From NCBI RefSeq assembly GCF_036850765.1, contig NC_089491.1, positions 128,540,766-128,604,765 of the forward strand: a stretch of DNA of 64,000 nucleotides. Direction: 5' to 3'. Under the pieces are notes generated by a model that was not told where the DNA came from, searched no databases, and saw nothing but the letters and a program-made list of their open reading frames with translations. Below, piece by piece: positions 23,742 to 35,689 of this stretch. Every line of letters starts with the position of its first letter. Position 1 is the first letter of the stretch. The position numbers and the translations under genes are program-made. Source of the stretch: Saccopteryx bilineata (taxonomy: Eukaryota > Chordata > Mammalia > Chiroptera > Emballonuridae).

Positions 23742-24141
23742 TATTAGGTTCAGGTCTAGGGCTCCTTACCAAAAATACTCTACTAAACCAGGTTAAATTT
23801 TAAGTAATTTCACACCAGGGAAGTTCCTATGACTTCCCACCTGAGCAAATCTGACTGATACACTGCTTCCCTCACCCAAGTTCCCACTGGGACAACTTCC
23901 TCAGTAAGCAATCCCCTCACCCAGTCTCCCCATTGAGCATATCCTCTCACCGCCACCCCAAAATTTTATGCCAAAACTAACTTCCTGACTCAGCCTTGCT
24001 CACTGACCCTATAAAAGTTTAAATCCCCAGTCCCTTGTCCTTGATGCCATTTTGGACTCAGCCCATCTGTACACAGATGCCTAAATAAATGTCTTATAAA
24101 ACTCATCAGGCCTTGTGCATCTCTCCTTTGGTGACCTAACA
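23742..24141 (+). mobile_element. Solo LTR (family 2)
   Basis: Flanked by an exact 5-bp duplication TTAAC at 23737-23741 and 24142-24146. The first dinucleotide reads TA in place of TG; the end is CA. TATAAAAG lies at 24010-24017 and AATAAA at 24084-24089, followed by TCATCAGGCCTTGTGCATC as R/U5. The upstream half is CCCACC/TTCCC-rich U3. No coding remnants. Confidence 0.75.
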
Positions 24142-24146
24142 TTAAC

Positions 24147-25487
24147 AATATACAAAATATTTAATTTTTATAATGGAAATGACCATCTTATATAATCTAA
24201 TGTAATATTTTTATTTCTTCTTCAACTCCCTTTACTGTAATAATTTTATGTTTCATGTTTTTAACTAAATGCTAACAGCATCCGGAATACTACTACTACT
24301 CCATATTTTAAGCATCAAAGGAAGAAACCACTTTTTATAGGGTTTTTTTTGTTGTTTCTATCAAATCACGCTTAAGATTTGTAGAAGTCATTCAAGCATT
24401 ACCTATGACTTCTACCTGCAATCATATGTATATTGCAGGACTGTGATTAGCTAACCTAACCATCACAAAATAAACAGAGCATATACAAAATCTATTTAAA
24501 GCTGCAATTACAGGCATATTAATAAATTCAATGGATATGTGGATATATTAGTGACACGTGTCTTTTTGGGGGGAAAAACTGAAGTCACTGGAAGAGATAA
24601 GCAATATCACATAAAAAAAGTAGTATAGATACTTAATGCTTTATCAACTTAATCTCAGCTTTATAGTACCCTCAAAAGTATATATTAGTTTATAGGTAGA
24701 CTTGAATCACATTTGCATCAAGAAAATGATTATTATAAAGCTTTTTAATATATATTTAAGATATAAACACTAGTAGCTATAGAAATAATGTATCTAGGGA
24801 GATTTTAGTTATTCAGATAGATATCTTTAGAAAGGTAATAACTACATTTATTTTTTGTAAAAATTATAGAAAAGATTAGATTTTGGAATTTTATGAAATG
24901 GTCCCAATGTTGTTTAGGGCTCAGATTTTATATTCCTTACAAGCTAAATAAGTTAGTAATTTTAGCTAATTATTGTTTCATGGATGCTAGCAGAAAACAT
25001 GAGACTCTTGTTTCAGAGATAGAAAATCTTATTTCTCAAGGCAGAGCCAATAGCAGGAACATCACCATATTTCTCATCCTGTGCCCCCCAAGTCGCATGA
25101 AGATGACATAAAGGAACTCAGACAGAAGCTATGCATGCGGTCAGTTTTTATAGCAGCTAAGAAACCCTATGTTTCAGGAATCTACAGCTTTTATAGAAAG
25201 CAATAGGCAAGCTTGATTTTCCTTATATTTTGGTGGCTTCTTAGAGACATAAACGACTGCTGTTCTTTGTTCACTGTCTTAGTCTCAGGTAACAAGTCAG
25301 AACTTCAGGAAGCAGAAGTATAAATCTTTAGTGATTCATAGTACTGACTTTTTTATTAATCCTAAAATATTCTAAATTATGCACTGTGGCACATATGTTA
25401 GATAAGAAGCAACCTTAACTAAATTAATTTTGAGAGTCTAAAGTTATAAAAAAAAATACTTATTTTTTTTCCAAAGTATATTTCATG
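24147..25487. other. Unique sequence, no gene seen
   Basis: Contains a perfect 11-bp inverted repeat at 24381-24391/24405-24415. No exon or repeat recognised; the 72-codon frame at 24893-25111 has no known domain. Confidence 0.5.
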
Positions 25488-25492
25488 TGTCT

Positions 25493-26015
25493 TGTAAAGC
25501 CAGTAGCCACGGCCACCATCACAGCCACCTGGCCCGTGCAGGTTCCCACTGAATTCAGATAAATTGTAATGAAACAACAAAGCCAATAACTGGTGCTCCA
25601 TCCTTTATTCCTGCTCACAACCGGCAGATGAGAAAATACACACAGCAGGAATACACTTCCCTTTCCATTCAGGGCTCCCAAAGTTACTGACTTTCTCCAT
25701 TTTTTTCTAGAATCAAAGGCCCACTAGTCTTAATCAGTCCCCTCTGCATGCCTCCATTTTGACTGCCTGCCTTCTCTACAACCACGTAGCCTCCTCTCCT
25801 GTCTGCAACAATGTGGTCTCTACTCCTAAAATGGCCTCCTAGCGCCTCCTCTTAAAACTTTTCAGCACGAAAGTTCCTCTTCCAGGACATATTAGCATAA
25901 CCAAGTTCCTTCCCAAGCATGAAGGTAATCAGCCACCCCATGTGGGCAGCACCATTTTTTAATAAAAGTGAGCAAAACCAAATAACACAAATTCTACAAA
26001 CTTATTTGCCCAACA
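25493..26015 (-). mobile_element. Solo LTR (family 3, minus strand)
   Basis: Runs TGTAAAGCCAGTAGCC to TTTGCCCAACA on the plus strand. The reverse-strand polyadenylation signal AATAAA lies at 25604-25609, placing the LTR on the minus strand. Flanks TGTCT and TGGCT agree at 4 of 5 bases. The same family is at 40885, 41932 and 55532. Confidence 0.75.
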
Positions 26016-26020
26016 TGGCT

Positions 26021-26936
26021 TAATACAATATATCATAAAGACTATAGCTTCATAATGTACTATTTGTGTCATATCCATCTGAATTGTTGATTGAGAAAGC
26101 AAATTGAAAGTAAGTGTAATGAATAAAATTTCCAGTCAATCTTAAACATGTTTTCACGCTTCAATAAATGTTTATGCAATATTTATTGACAGGGACTAGA
26201 CCCATAATATAGTGTTACATACTTTAACTTTGCTTATTTCCACAGGTTTTTCACAATCCAAAACAGATTTTAAAAGAGTAACACTCAAAATGCCACAAGG
26301 CAAACCAGTGAAATGTTTATTGAGCATCTCTAATGAGAAATTATTCAAATGTCTTGGTGTTTTATTTTTAGAGCAAATATGTGAATACCAGCTTAGAAAC
26401 AGCTGCTTTGTTGTTAAGGAGACAGCAGGGGATTGTTTCAAGATAATAAATATTAATATTTGGCATATGTTTTTATCAAAGTACTATTGACTGGTAACTT
26501 TCATATTTATTTGGAGACTATTTCCCATTACACCTGGACTTTTAGATCGTTAAACTTTTGAAAACAGTCTGTTTGTTTTTTCATCTCCTAGCTCTTAATT
26601 ATTTTGTTATGCAGAGTTCTGCACATGTAGTAGAAATTGTACATAGAAGTTTTATTGTTATTAACAAATTTGTATATATAACAACTATCTAAAAATGAAT
26701 CCTTGTCATAATGTAGACTTTATGATATGACCCATGATTTTATGAATGTTTTTGTGCATACATTAAGACAACCACTATTACATCTAATAAATTTAGATCA
26801 TTGCCTCAAAATTACTGGCAGAAGAAAATTTGTATTTTAAATGTATCCAAAGAAAGCTTAATATTTGCAACACAACATTCTTTGTTTCCATATAGAGAAT
26901 ATTACATCATAAATGTGATTCCTTCATTACACTAAA
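26021..26936. other. Unique sequence, no gene seen
   Basis: Overlapping 81- and 92-codon frames on opposite strands at 26196-26490 carry no recognised domain and are probably chance. Confidence 0.45.
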
Positions 26937-29126
26937 TTTATTTATTTATTTATTTATTTATTTAATTGTGTTTACATGGATTCTAGTGTCACCCCGAATG
27001 CATCCCCCCCCTGTATTCCTCTCAAAATCTCCCTTGCTCCCTTCCCAACATCTCCCTCCCCACTTCCCTTCATGTTTATCCCTTCCTATCATCGTCTTTC
27101 CCTCTGTCCTCTTTTCCTCTGGTCCCTTTGATTCCTCCTCTGTCTCCATTCCATTCCTCAGTTCACATTGTTTCTTAGATTCCTCATATGAGTGAGGTCA
27201 TATGATATTTTTCTTTCTCTGCCTGACTTACTTCACTTAACATAATAGTTTCCAGGTCCATCCATGTTGTTGCAAAAGGTAATATTTCCTTCTTTTTCAT
27301 GGCCCTGTAGTATTCCATTGTATATATGTATCAAGCTTTTTAATCCACTCGTCCTCTGACACACACTTGGGCTGTTTCCAGATCTTCGCTATTGTGAACA
27401 ATGTTGCCATAAACATGGGGGTGCATTTTTTTTTTGAGTAAGTGATATGGTGTTCTTGGGATATATTCCTAAAAGTGGGATGGCTGGGTCAAAAAGCAGT
27501 TCCATTTTTAGTTTTTTGAGGAATCTCCATACTGTTTTCCACAGTGGCTGCACCAGTCTGCACTCCCACCAGCAGTGCAGGAGGGTCCCCTTTTCTCACA
27601 TCCTTGCCAGCACTTATTCTGTGTTGTTTTGTTGATGAGCGCCATTCTGACTGGTGTGAGGTGGTATCTCATTGTGGTTTTAATTTGCATTTCTCTAATG
27701 ATTAGTGACATTGAGCATTTTTTCATCTGCCTATTGGCCATCTGTATGTCCTCTTTGGAGAAGTGTCTATTCATTTCTTTTGCCCATTTCTTGATTGAAT
27801 TGTTTGTCTTTCTGATGTTGAGTTTTACAAGTTCTTTATAAATTTTGGTTATTAACCCCTTATCAGACGTATTGTCGAATATGTTCTCCCATTGTGCAGT
27901 TTAATCTTTTTATTCTGTTCATATTGTCATTAGCTGTACAAAAGCTTTTTACTTTGATATAGTCCCATTTGTTTATCCTGTCTTTTATTTCACTTGCCCA
28001 TGGAGATAAATCAGCAAATATATTGCTGCAAGAGATGTCGGTGAGCTTACTACCTATGTTTTCTTCTAAGATGCTTATGGTTTCACGACTTACATTTAAG
28101 TCTTTTATCCATTTTGAGTTTATTTTAGTGAATGGTGTAAGTTGGTGGTCTAGTTTCATTTTTTTGCAGGTAGCTGTCCAATTTTCCCAATACCATTTGT
28201 TAAAGAGACTGCCGTTTACTCCATTGTAAGCTCTTACCTCCTCTGTCAAATATCAATTGTCCATAAAGGTGTGGGTTTATTTCTGGGTTCTCTGCTCTGT
28301 TCCACTGATCCATATGCCTGTTCTTATGCCAGTACCAAGCTGTTTTGAGTACAATGGCCTTGTAGTATAACTTGATATCAGGAAGTGTGATACCTCCCAC
28401 TTTATTCTTTTTCAAGATTGCTGAGGCTATTCGAGTTCTTTTTTGGTTTTATATAAATTTTTGAAATATGTGTTCTATATCTTTAAAGTATGTCATTGGT
28501 ATTGTAATAGGAATTGCATTGAATTTATAAATTGCTTTGGGTAATATAGACATTTTAATGATGTTTATTCTTCCTATCCATGAACACGGTATATGCTTCC
28601 ACTTGTTTGTATCTTCCTTGATTTCTTTTATCAATGTTTTATAATTTTCTGGGTACAGGTCTTTAATCTCCTTGGTTAAATTTACTCCTAGGTACTTTAT
28701 TTTTTTTGTTGCAATAGTGAAGGGGATTGTTTCCTTAATTTCTCTTTCTGATGGTTCATTGTTGGTGTATAAAAATGCCTCTGATTTCTGTGTATTACTT
28801 TTATATCCTGACACCTTGCTGAATTCATTTATCAGGTCCAGTAGTTTTTTGACTGAGACTTTAGGGTTTCTATATACAGTATCATATTATCTGCAAATAA
28901 TGATAGTTTTACTTCTTTTCCAATTTGGATGCCTTTTATTTCTTCTTGTTGTCTGATTGCTGTGGCTAGGACTTTCAGAACTGTATTGAATAAGAGTGGT
29001 AAAAGGGGGCACCCCTGCCTTGTTCCTGATCTTAAGGGGATTGCTTTTAATTTTTGCCCATTGATTATGATGTTGGCTGTGGGTTTGTTGAGGTATGTTA
29101 CAGTGAAATTTATTTTTAATAGATAA
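26937..29126 (-). mobile_element. 5'-truncated L1 with about 1.9 kb of ORF2
   Basis: The 3' end lies at a (TTTA)n run (26937-26965), then 3' UTR and ORF2 read on the minus strand. Recognisable from the high end: the reverse-transcriptase segment with GTRQGCP and the FADN motif (28888), then a region with [18 protein letters not shown], then [17 protein letters not shown] and a [18 protein letters not shown] C-terminal part. Frames are broken by several shifts, so no complete ORF2 remains. The 5' truncation falls within the reverse transcriptase. It was immobilised at insertion by truncation. Confidence 0.92.
27863..29126 (-). pseudogene. L1 ORF2 remnant (reverse transcriptase to C-terminal region)
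   Basis: In an active L1, ORF2 encodes the endonuclease and reverse transcriptase that copy the element into DNA. Here three open pieces at 28832-29126, 28449-28814 and 27863-28249 hold consecutive parts in different frames. The endonuclease and the first part of the reverse transcriptase are missing. The catalytic YADD-type box, FADD in L1, reads FADN at about 28886-28894, so the second catalytic aspartate is replaced by asparagine. Frame changes lie near 28820 and 28420. It is a dead relic, not a host gene. Confidence 0.88.
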
Positions 29127-29145
29127 ATTGAAAATAAAAATATCA

Positions 29146-29330
29146 TCCAGGTTGGGTAGCTCAGTTTGGTAGAGTATCATCTTGATATGCCAAGTTAATA
29201 GGTTTAATCTTTGGTCAGGGCACATACAAGAGACAGTTAATGAGTGCATAGACAATAATTAATGTTTCTCTCCTTCTCTCTCTTCAACTCTTTCTAAAAT
29301 TAATAAAAATAATTATTTTTTTCTAAAAAT
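29146..29330 (+). mobile_element. Type D SINE, diverged
   Basis: CCAGGTTGGGTAGCTCAGTT gives the A box side and AGGTTTAATCTTTGGTCAGG the B box and end of the tRNA-like head. It ends with CTCTCCTTCTCTCTC and an AT-rich tail. It sits between two L1 copies. Confidence 0.75.
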
Positions 29331-29526
29331 AAAGAACCCAAAAATACTTAAGGGTGATTTTATGTATTTTGCCCAAGTACAGTCTTTAAACTTAATATAT
29401 AGAAATCCTTGATAATTAAGGTTTTTCCTTTATAAAAAGAATAAAATTGATTAAACATTGTAAATTTGACATAAACTTCTATTTTCTCTTTTTGAAATGG
29501 ATGAATTTCTCTTTTTTATATTTATT

Positions 29527-30930
29527 TAGAAATTAAATGTTATAGGGTGACACTGATTCATAAGATTACATAGTTTTCAGGTAAACATTTCTATAGAATT
29601 TGAATTGTTGATTGTGTTATGTGCCCATCACCCAAAGTCAAATCATTTTTCCTCACTGTATATTTGTCTCTCTTTACTCTCTTCCTCCCAACTCCCTCAC
29701 ACCGATAACCACTTCATTTTTATCTATGTCCATGAGTCTCAGTTTTATATCCCACTTGTGTGTGAAATCATATAGTTCTTAGCTTTTTCTGATTTACTTA
29801 TTTTACTCAGTATAATGTTCTCAAGGTCCATTCATGTTGTCATAAATGACATTATGTCATCATTTGTTATAGCTGAGTAGTAATCCATTGTATGTATGTA
29901 TCATGTCTTTTTTATCCAACATTCTACTGATGGAAACTTTAGTTTTTTCCATGTCATGGCCACTGTGAATAATGCTTCAGTGAACATGGTAGTGCATGTT
30001 TCTTTGCATACCAATGTTTTCAAGTATTTTGGGTAGATACCCACTAGAGAAATTGCTGAGTCATGTGCTAATTCTATTCTTGATTTTTTGAGGAATCACC
30101 ATACTGTCTTCCATAATGGCCATAGCAGTTTACATTAACACTAGCAGTGAATGAAGGTTTCTTTTTCTTCACAGTCTCTCCAACATTTATTACCTGTCTC
30201 ATTGATAACAGATATGAGGTGGTATCTCATTGCAGTTTTGATTTACACTTCTCTAATAGCTAGTGAAGATGAGCATTTTTTCATATACCTATTTATTGTT
30301 TGTATGTCTTTATGAAAGAATTGTCTGTTCAGGTCCTCTCCCAATTTTTTAATTGGATTGTTTGTTTGATTATTACTGAACTTTGTGAATTCTTTATATA
30401 TTTTGGATATTAACCCTTTTCTTTATCAGAGCTGTTATTTGTGAATATTATCCCCCCCCCCTTGCTTGGCTGTCTTTTTGTTTTGTTGTCAATTTCTTTT
30501 GCTATGCAAAAGCTTTTTAGTTTAATATAGTTCTATTCATTTTTTTGCCTTTACTTCCCTTGCCTTTTGGGTCAAATTCATAAAATGTTCTCTATGGCCA
30601 AGGTCCATAAGTTTAGTATCTGTGTTCTCTTCTATGTAATTGTTGTTTCAGATCTAATATTAGGTCTTTGATCCAATTTGATTTAATTTTTGTGCATAGG
30701 GACAAGGTGTAGTAAAGTTTCACTCTTTTGCATGTGGCTTTCCAATTTTCTTAACACCGTTTATTGAAGAGGCTTTCTTTTGTCCATTGTGTGTTTTTGG
30801 CTCCTTTGTCAAAGATTATTTGTCCATAAATATGTGATTTTATTTCTGAGCTCTTATTTCTGTTCCATTGGTCTGTATGTCTGTTTTTCTGCCAAATGGC
30901 TGAATTTCAAACTCAGTTATCTCACTCTCA
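29527..30930 (-). mobile_element. 5'-truncated L1, older copy
   Basis: The 3' UTR starts TGTTATAGGGTGACACTGAT, then CACCCAAAGTCAAATC. The ORF2 C-terminal region follows with GTAATCCATTGTATGTATG, TGAGGAATCACCATACTGTC and ATGAGGTGGTATCTCATTG words, all complement of ORF2. No frame above 60 codons survives, so it is older than its neighbour. Confidence 0.9.
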
Positions 30931-30945
30931 ACTTATGGGGCTAAA

Positions 30946-31192
30946 AAGTTTATGTTGGCTTAATGGGTAAAGGGTCAGCCCATCATGTAGACAACCCAGA
31001 TTCGATCCCAGGTCAGGGCACACATAAGAAGCAACCATCTGCTTCTCTTCCCCTCTCTCTACTCCTTCTCTCTCTCTTCCCTTCTTACAGCTAGCTTGGT
31101 TGATTTGAGAATTGGCTTCTGACAGGGGGTTACCAGGTGAATCCCAGTTGGGGCGCATGCAGGAGCTTATCTCACTATCTTCCCTCCTCTCA

Positions 31193-31225
<33 letters not shown>

Positions 31226-31226
31226 T
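30946..31226 (+). mobile_element. Type A SINE
   Basis: GTTGGCTTAATGGGTAAAGG with B box AGATTCGATCCC, then AGAAGCAACCATCTGCTTCTC and GCATGCAGGAGC, ending in a run of more than 20 A. It separates two oppositely oriented L1 fragments. Confidence 0.88.
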
Positions 31227-31375
31227 CTTTCGTCACCTTCTATCTGGAAGAAAATTTGACTTTGGGTGAGGGGTATGCAACATAATCACATGTCAAAATA
31301 ACCTGGAGATGTTTTCTCTGAACATATGTACCCTGATTTATTAATGTCACCCCATTAAAATTAATTTAAAAAAGA
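31227..31375 (+). mobile_element. L1 3' end, severely 5'-truncated
   Basis: GACTTTGGGTGAGGGGTATG to TTAATGTCACCCCATTAAAA is the reverse complement of the 3' end of the L1 at 48465-48590, so both belong to the same subfamily. Confidence 0.85.
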
Positions 31376-31683
31376 AATACCAATTTAAGACAATAATAAG
31401 AGATGTTGCAAAAGTGTTACCTAATTAAAAGAAAAGAAAAAAATGTACATATAAGAAAAATTTAAATCATAAGATTATTTCAGCTTTTTATAATTTGCAA
31501 CTGACAACAATAATTCTTATGTTTAAAACTTTTAAAAAGTGAGTCTTCAGAAATCATGTATATATCAAAAAACTATAAATGTATTGTAGTATATATGCAT
31601 TTTTAGTTACAGTTACAGGGTAGGTATTATTCATTTTAAAATGGTAATGCAAATATTTTGGAGTTTATAATCTATAAGTTATT
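31376..31683. other. AT-rich sequence, no gene seen
   Basis: No repeat or exon recognised. Confidence 0.5.
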
Positions 31684-32112
31684 TTATTTTTTATGTTTTA
31701 TTGAATTTATTAGGGTGATACTAGTTAAGAGATTTTAGGTGTCCAACTCTACAACACATCTGTGTACACCGTACTATGTGTTCACCCCTCACACCCAGGT
31801 CAAGTCTTTGTCCATCATCATTTATGCCCCCTTACCCTTCTCCACCTCTCTGCCTCTTGGCAATCACCATGTTGTTGGTTGTGATCATGAGTTTGTTTTT
31901 TTTGGGGGGGAGGGTTGTCATTTTTTGTTCTATTCCTCTACTTATCTCACCCAGTATCCCTATACCCTCCTGAAAGCTGTCAGACTGCTCTCTATGTAGG
32001 AATCTGTCCCTATTTTGTTTGTTAGTTCACTTTGTTCATTTGAGTCCACATATGAGTGAAATCATATGGTACTTGCCTTTCTCTGACTGCCTTATTTCAC
32101 TTAGCATAAACT
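31684..32112 (-). mobile_element. L1 3' end fragment
   Basis: The typical minus-strand L1 terminus: TTGAATTTATTAGGGTGATA, CACCCAGGTCAAGTC, GGCAATCACCATGTTGTTG, then ACATATGAGTGAAATCATAT and TTATTTCACTTAGCATAA. The open frames on the plus strand are pyrimidine-rich shadows. Confidence 0.88.
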
Positions 32113-32544
32113 GTTATTTCTGAAGTGTATGTTTTCAGAATATAAAAATGTATCTACATGTGTAATACTGTGCCAGTCTATTATGAAGTCAACATTATTT
32201 GGGAAATCCTCAAAAGAACTATACAATTATATCAGTCACAAATATAAAGGAGAAGAAGTAAATTATATAAGTGAAACAAACATTTAAGTTTCATGTTATA
32301 TGTATGAAAGAGACAGTACATGGTTATGTAGATTCTCAGGTACCATCATTTTCTGAAAATTTTCTAACTGGTTAATCTGTATCTTAAAGTATAAACAAGG
32401 GCTAAAAACATTACTGCTGACATTGTTTTGTAGAATTGTAACATTTTACACCAATAGCTAGAAATTTTCATCATTTTTCTTTAGACTCATAATTGGATGA
32501 AGAAAACTACCCAGTAACAAATGTATAATAAACATTGTTTTGAA
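32113..32544. other. Unique AT-rich sequence, no gene seen
   Basis: Nothing recognised. Confidence 0.5.
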
Positions 32545-32559
32545 TGGAGCACATATCTT

Positions 32560-32947
32560 TATTTTTATTTTATTTTTTATTTTTTTTGTATTTTTCTGAA
32601 GCCAGAAACGGGAGGCAGTCAGACAGACTACCACATGTGCCCAACCAGGATCCACCCAGCATGCCCACCAGGGGGCAATGCTCTGCCCATCCCGGGCGTC
32701 ACTCTGTTGCAACCAGAGCCACTCTAGTGCCTGAGGCAGAGGCCACAGAGCCATCCCCAGCGCCCGGGCCATCCTTGCTCCAATGGAGCCTTAGCTGCGG
32801 GAGGGGAAGAGAGAGACAGAGAGGAAAGAGAGGGGGAGGGTTGGAGAAGCAGATGGGCGCCTCTCCTGTGTGCCCTAGCCGGGAATCGAACCCGGGACTC
32901 CCGTACGCCAGGCCGATGCTCTACCACTGAGCCAACCGGCCAGGGCC
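32560..32947 (-). mobile_element. Type A SINE, full length
   Basis: Exact 15-bp target duplication TGGAGCACATATCTT at 32545-32559 and 32948-32962. The head complement is CTGAGCCAACCGGCCAGGGC. A CTCF-like core lies at 32665-32677. Three overlapping frames on both strands are SINE shadows. Confidence 0.95.
32665..32677 (+). promoter_or_regulatory. CTCF-like core within type A SINE
   Basis: CCACCAGGGGGCA, in the same SINE position as at 3548 and 49691. Confidence 0.45.
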
Positions 32948-33043
32948 TGGAGCACATATCTTAATTCACAGAAGGCTGACAATATACCATGTCACCATAT
33001 TTAATTAATTAATTAATTATTTTCCCTGGGCAAAACCCCAAGA

Positions 33044-33265
33044 CATTTTTTTAATTGAATTTATGTGGGTGACACTGGTGAACAAAGTACAGGTTTCAGA
33101 TGCAAAATTTTACAATATAATCTGTACACTGTATAGTGTGCTCACCACCCCAAGTCAAGGCTGTGTCCACCACCATTTATCCTCCCTGTACCCTCTCTTA
33201 CCTCCCCAGAGCAATCACCACGTTGCTGTTCATGCCTAAGAGTTTTTCTCTCTCTTTTTTTTTTA
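33044..33265 (-). mobile_element. L1 3' end fragment
   Basis: TTGAATTTATGTGGGTGACAC, CACCCCAAGTCAAGGC and GCAATCACCACGTTGCTG follow the 3' UTR order of the neighbouring L1 ends. A (TTAA)n run lies just before it at 33000-33018. Confidence 0.85.
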
Positions 33266-34535
33266 TCAGTTTCTGCTCATTAAATTTAAAGAATTGAAAG
33301 AATCTAGTATTTACTCTTGATAATAGCAGAGTTAATATAGAAAACAAAAATTTATTTTAAAATGTTATTTTTAATATTCATTGACTAAGTCCAACAAGAA
33401 GCCATCATCAAAGGCAGTCCAAGGGTTTCAGCTCTAGATATGATAAGAGAAACGAGGCACAGTATATCAGTAATCTACCTCATTATTCCCTATTTCTTCT
33501 GAGAGAATTTACCCTTCTGTTTCATATGAAATTAAAGTAGAGAATTGAGACCCTGCTCAATACATTAATCTAAAACTGTAGATAATCAAAGTTAACATAG
33601 TTTTCAATTTGAATGATTGCACTATTTTAATTATATTCTCTCTAGAAACTCCCTTTGAAATATTAAAAAGACAAATTCATCACATCAGAAAATGACATGA
33701 AAATTACACATCCATAGTAAATTATGTTCCTGTCAGAAAAGAACACATTCAAAAGAATACATTCAAATATCTATCTTATCCTAAAAAGATAATAAAATTT
33801 GTTTTAGTTATTATTGTTTTAATTAACTAATCCTTAATCGTATTAATAAAATTCTCAGTATTATTTCTTTTAAATGATCATTTCCATGAAACATTCTCAT
33901 TATATTTTTAAAAGGCAAATTACTGAACTAAAATCACTGAAGTTTAGTAGTGAACTATGAAAGTGAATAAATGAAATCCAGATTTTTACTTTATAATTTC
34001 AACATATGCAGCTAATGCTTTTACTTTTGTAACCAAACTAACAATGGTAATGATTAAGCATTTAAAAAGATAGTTTTTAATTATAAAAATTAAAGAGAGA
34101 GAAAGCAAATAATCTTGATAAGAACCATATAATATGTCTAAACTCAATTGAAAAATAAAAATATTTAAGGCAATGAAATAGTTAATATACTGTAGAGTCG
34201 AAGGATTGACAAGGACATAGTTAATCTCTTCCTGCCTTTCTTTTAATGCCTTGCAACTCATCAAGGTTAAAATATAAAGTATTTTCACAGCCATAGTGAT
34301 GCCCCAGATTTTAAGAATTTCACTGAATGACCTATGCTCCAAATTCATTTATTAGATGACTTTGGTTGAGTTATTAAATAATTACTTAGCAGCTTTCATA
34401 AGGAAATTGAACCCATATTTTTAAAACATAATGTTTTTCTTTTTCTAGAGCAAATGTTTTTCATCTACTCAAATATCTCACCTAAGTTTTATTTTTCTAT
34501 TTTCAAATGATTTACAAACTAATCCCCCTACTTCT
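33266..34535. other. Unique AT-rich sequence, no gene seen
   Basis: The 120-codon minus-strand frame at 33986-34348 starts in very AT-rich DNA and shows no recognised domain. I do not call it a gene. Confidence 0.5.
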
Positions 34536-35130
34536 TTTTATTAGTTGAATTTATTAAAATGACATTGGTTCACAAAATTATATAGGTTTCAAGAGTACAA
34601 CTCAATCAAACAGTATCTGCACACTTAATTTTGCATCCATTGCTCCAAGTAAGGTCTCTTTCCCTTCTTATTATCCTCCCTTTGTCCACCTCTACCTAGT
34701 CCCTCCCTCCTTTTCCTCTGGCTATCACCATGCTGTTGTCTGTGTCTGTGTTTGTGTCATATATATATATTTCTTGGATAATCCCTTTACTTTTCTTCAT
34801 CCAGATCTCTCGCACCCTTCCCCTGAGAGAGCTGTCAGTCTGATCTATGTGCCCATGATTCATCTTTTGTGATGTTCATCAGCTTGTTTTGTTCATTAGA
34901 TTCCACAAAAATGTGAGATCGTATGGTACATATTTGTCTTTTTCCAATGGGCTTGTTTTACTTAGCATAATACTCTCCAGGTTCATCTACGCTGTTGCAA
35001 AAGGTAAGATTACTGTCTTTATTATGGCTGAGTAGTAGTCCACTGTAAATGTATCACAACTTCTTTATTCACTCAACTACTGATGGGCTCTTGGGATGTT
35101 TCCAGATCTTGGCTATTGCAAATAATACCC
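34536..35130 (-). mobile_element. L1 3' end fragment
   Basis: TTGAATTTATTAAAATGACA, GGCTATCACCATGCTGTTG, then complement of the ORF2 end: CTTAGCATAATACTCTCCAGG, GCTGAGTAGTAGTCCACTG and TTTCCAGATCTTGGCTATTG. Confidence 0.88.
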
Positions 35131-35315
35131 CACTTTAAAATATATCCTTTTCTGCTTAAATATAACTTCATATAATGAATTTTCAACTACCAATAAGTGA
35201 GATTAGGTATCCAAATGTCAAAAGTATGAATTAACTTTCGATTTTATTGTCATCTTCAGCTCCCAAAGTGGTTACTGATTTTTAACTACTTCTACTACTT
35301 ATTAAAATTTTTCTT

Positions 35316-35515
35316 GGCCTGACCTGTGGTGGCGCAGTGGATAAAGCGTTGACCTGGAAATGCTGAGGTTGCCGGTTTGAAACCCTGGGCTTGCCTGGTC
35401 AAGGCACATATGGGAGTTGATGCTTCCAGCTCCTCCCTCCTTCTCTCTCTCTGTTTCTCTCTCCCCCTCTTTCTCTCCTCTCTAAAAATAGATAAATAAA
35501 ATTAAAAAAAAAAAA
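35316..35515 (+). mobile_element. Type C SINE
   Basis: GCCTGACCTGTGGTGGCGCA, GCCGGTTTGAAACCCTGGGC, CATATGGGAGTTGATGCTTC, CT-rich tail and AATAAAATTAAAA end. Confidence 0.93.
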
Positions 35516-35576
35516 CTTAAAAAAAATTTTTTTTTTCTCTTTGAGCACCAATTCTAATAGACTAAATATTTTACAT

Positions 35577-35686
35577 CAGTGTTTTGCAACCACTAGTCTG
35601 TGGAATGTGGTTAGCTCTTAAAGGGACTGGCACAAAATTTCTGGCAAACCAACACTGGTCCAAAACTGGTAGTTGAAAACCATTGG
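35577..35686. mobile_element. Possible hAT-type non-autonomous DNA element
   Basis: The left end CAGTGTTTTGCAACC and the right end, read on the other strand as CAATGGTTTTCAACT, resemble the CAGTGGTTCTCAACC-like inverted ends of hAT elements. Length is about 110 bp. No clear 8-bp duplication was found. Confidence 0.4.
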
Positions 35687-35689
35687 GTG

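Noticed and set aside
31227..31260. Tiny inversion at the 5' edge of the plus-strand L1 end
   Set aside because: TCACCTTCTATCTGG resembles the opposite strand of the sister L1, but 15 bases are too few to separate twin priming from chance.
33986..34348. 120-codon minus-strand frame as a small gene
   Set aside because: Located in AT-rich unique DNA with no recognisable domain, promoter or splice context; such length arises by chance.
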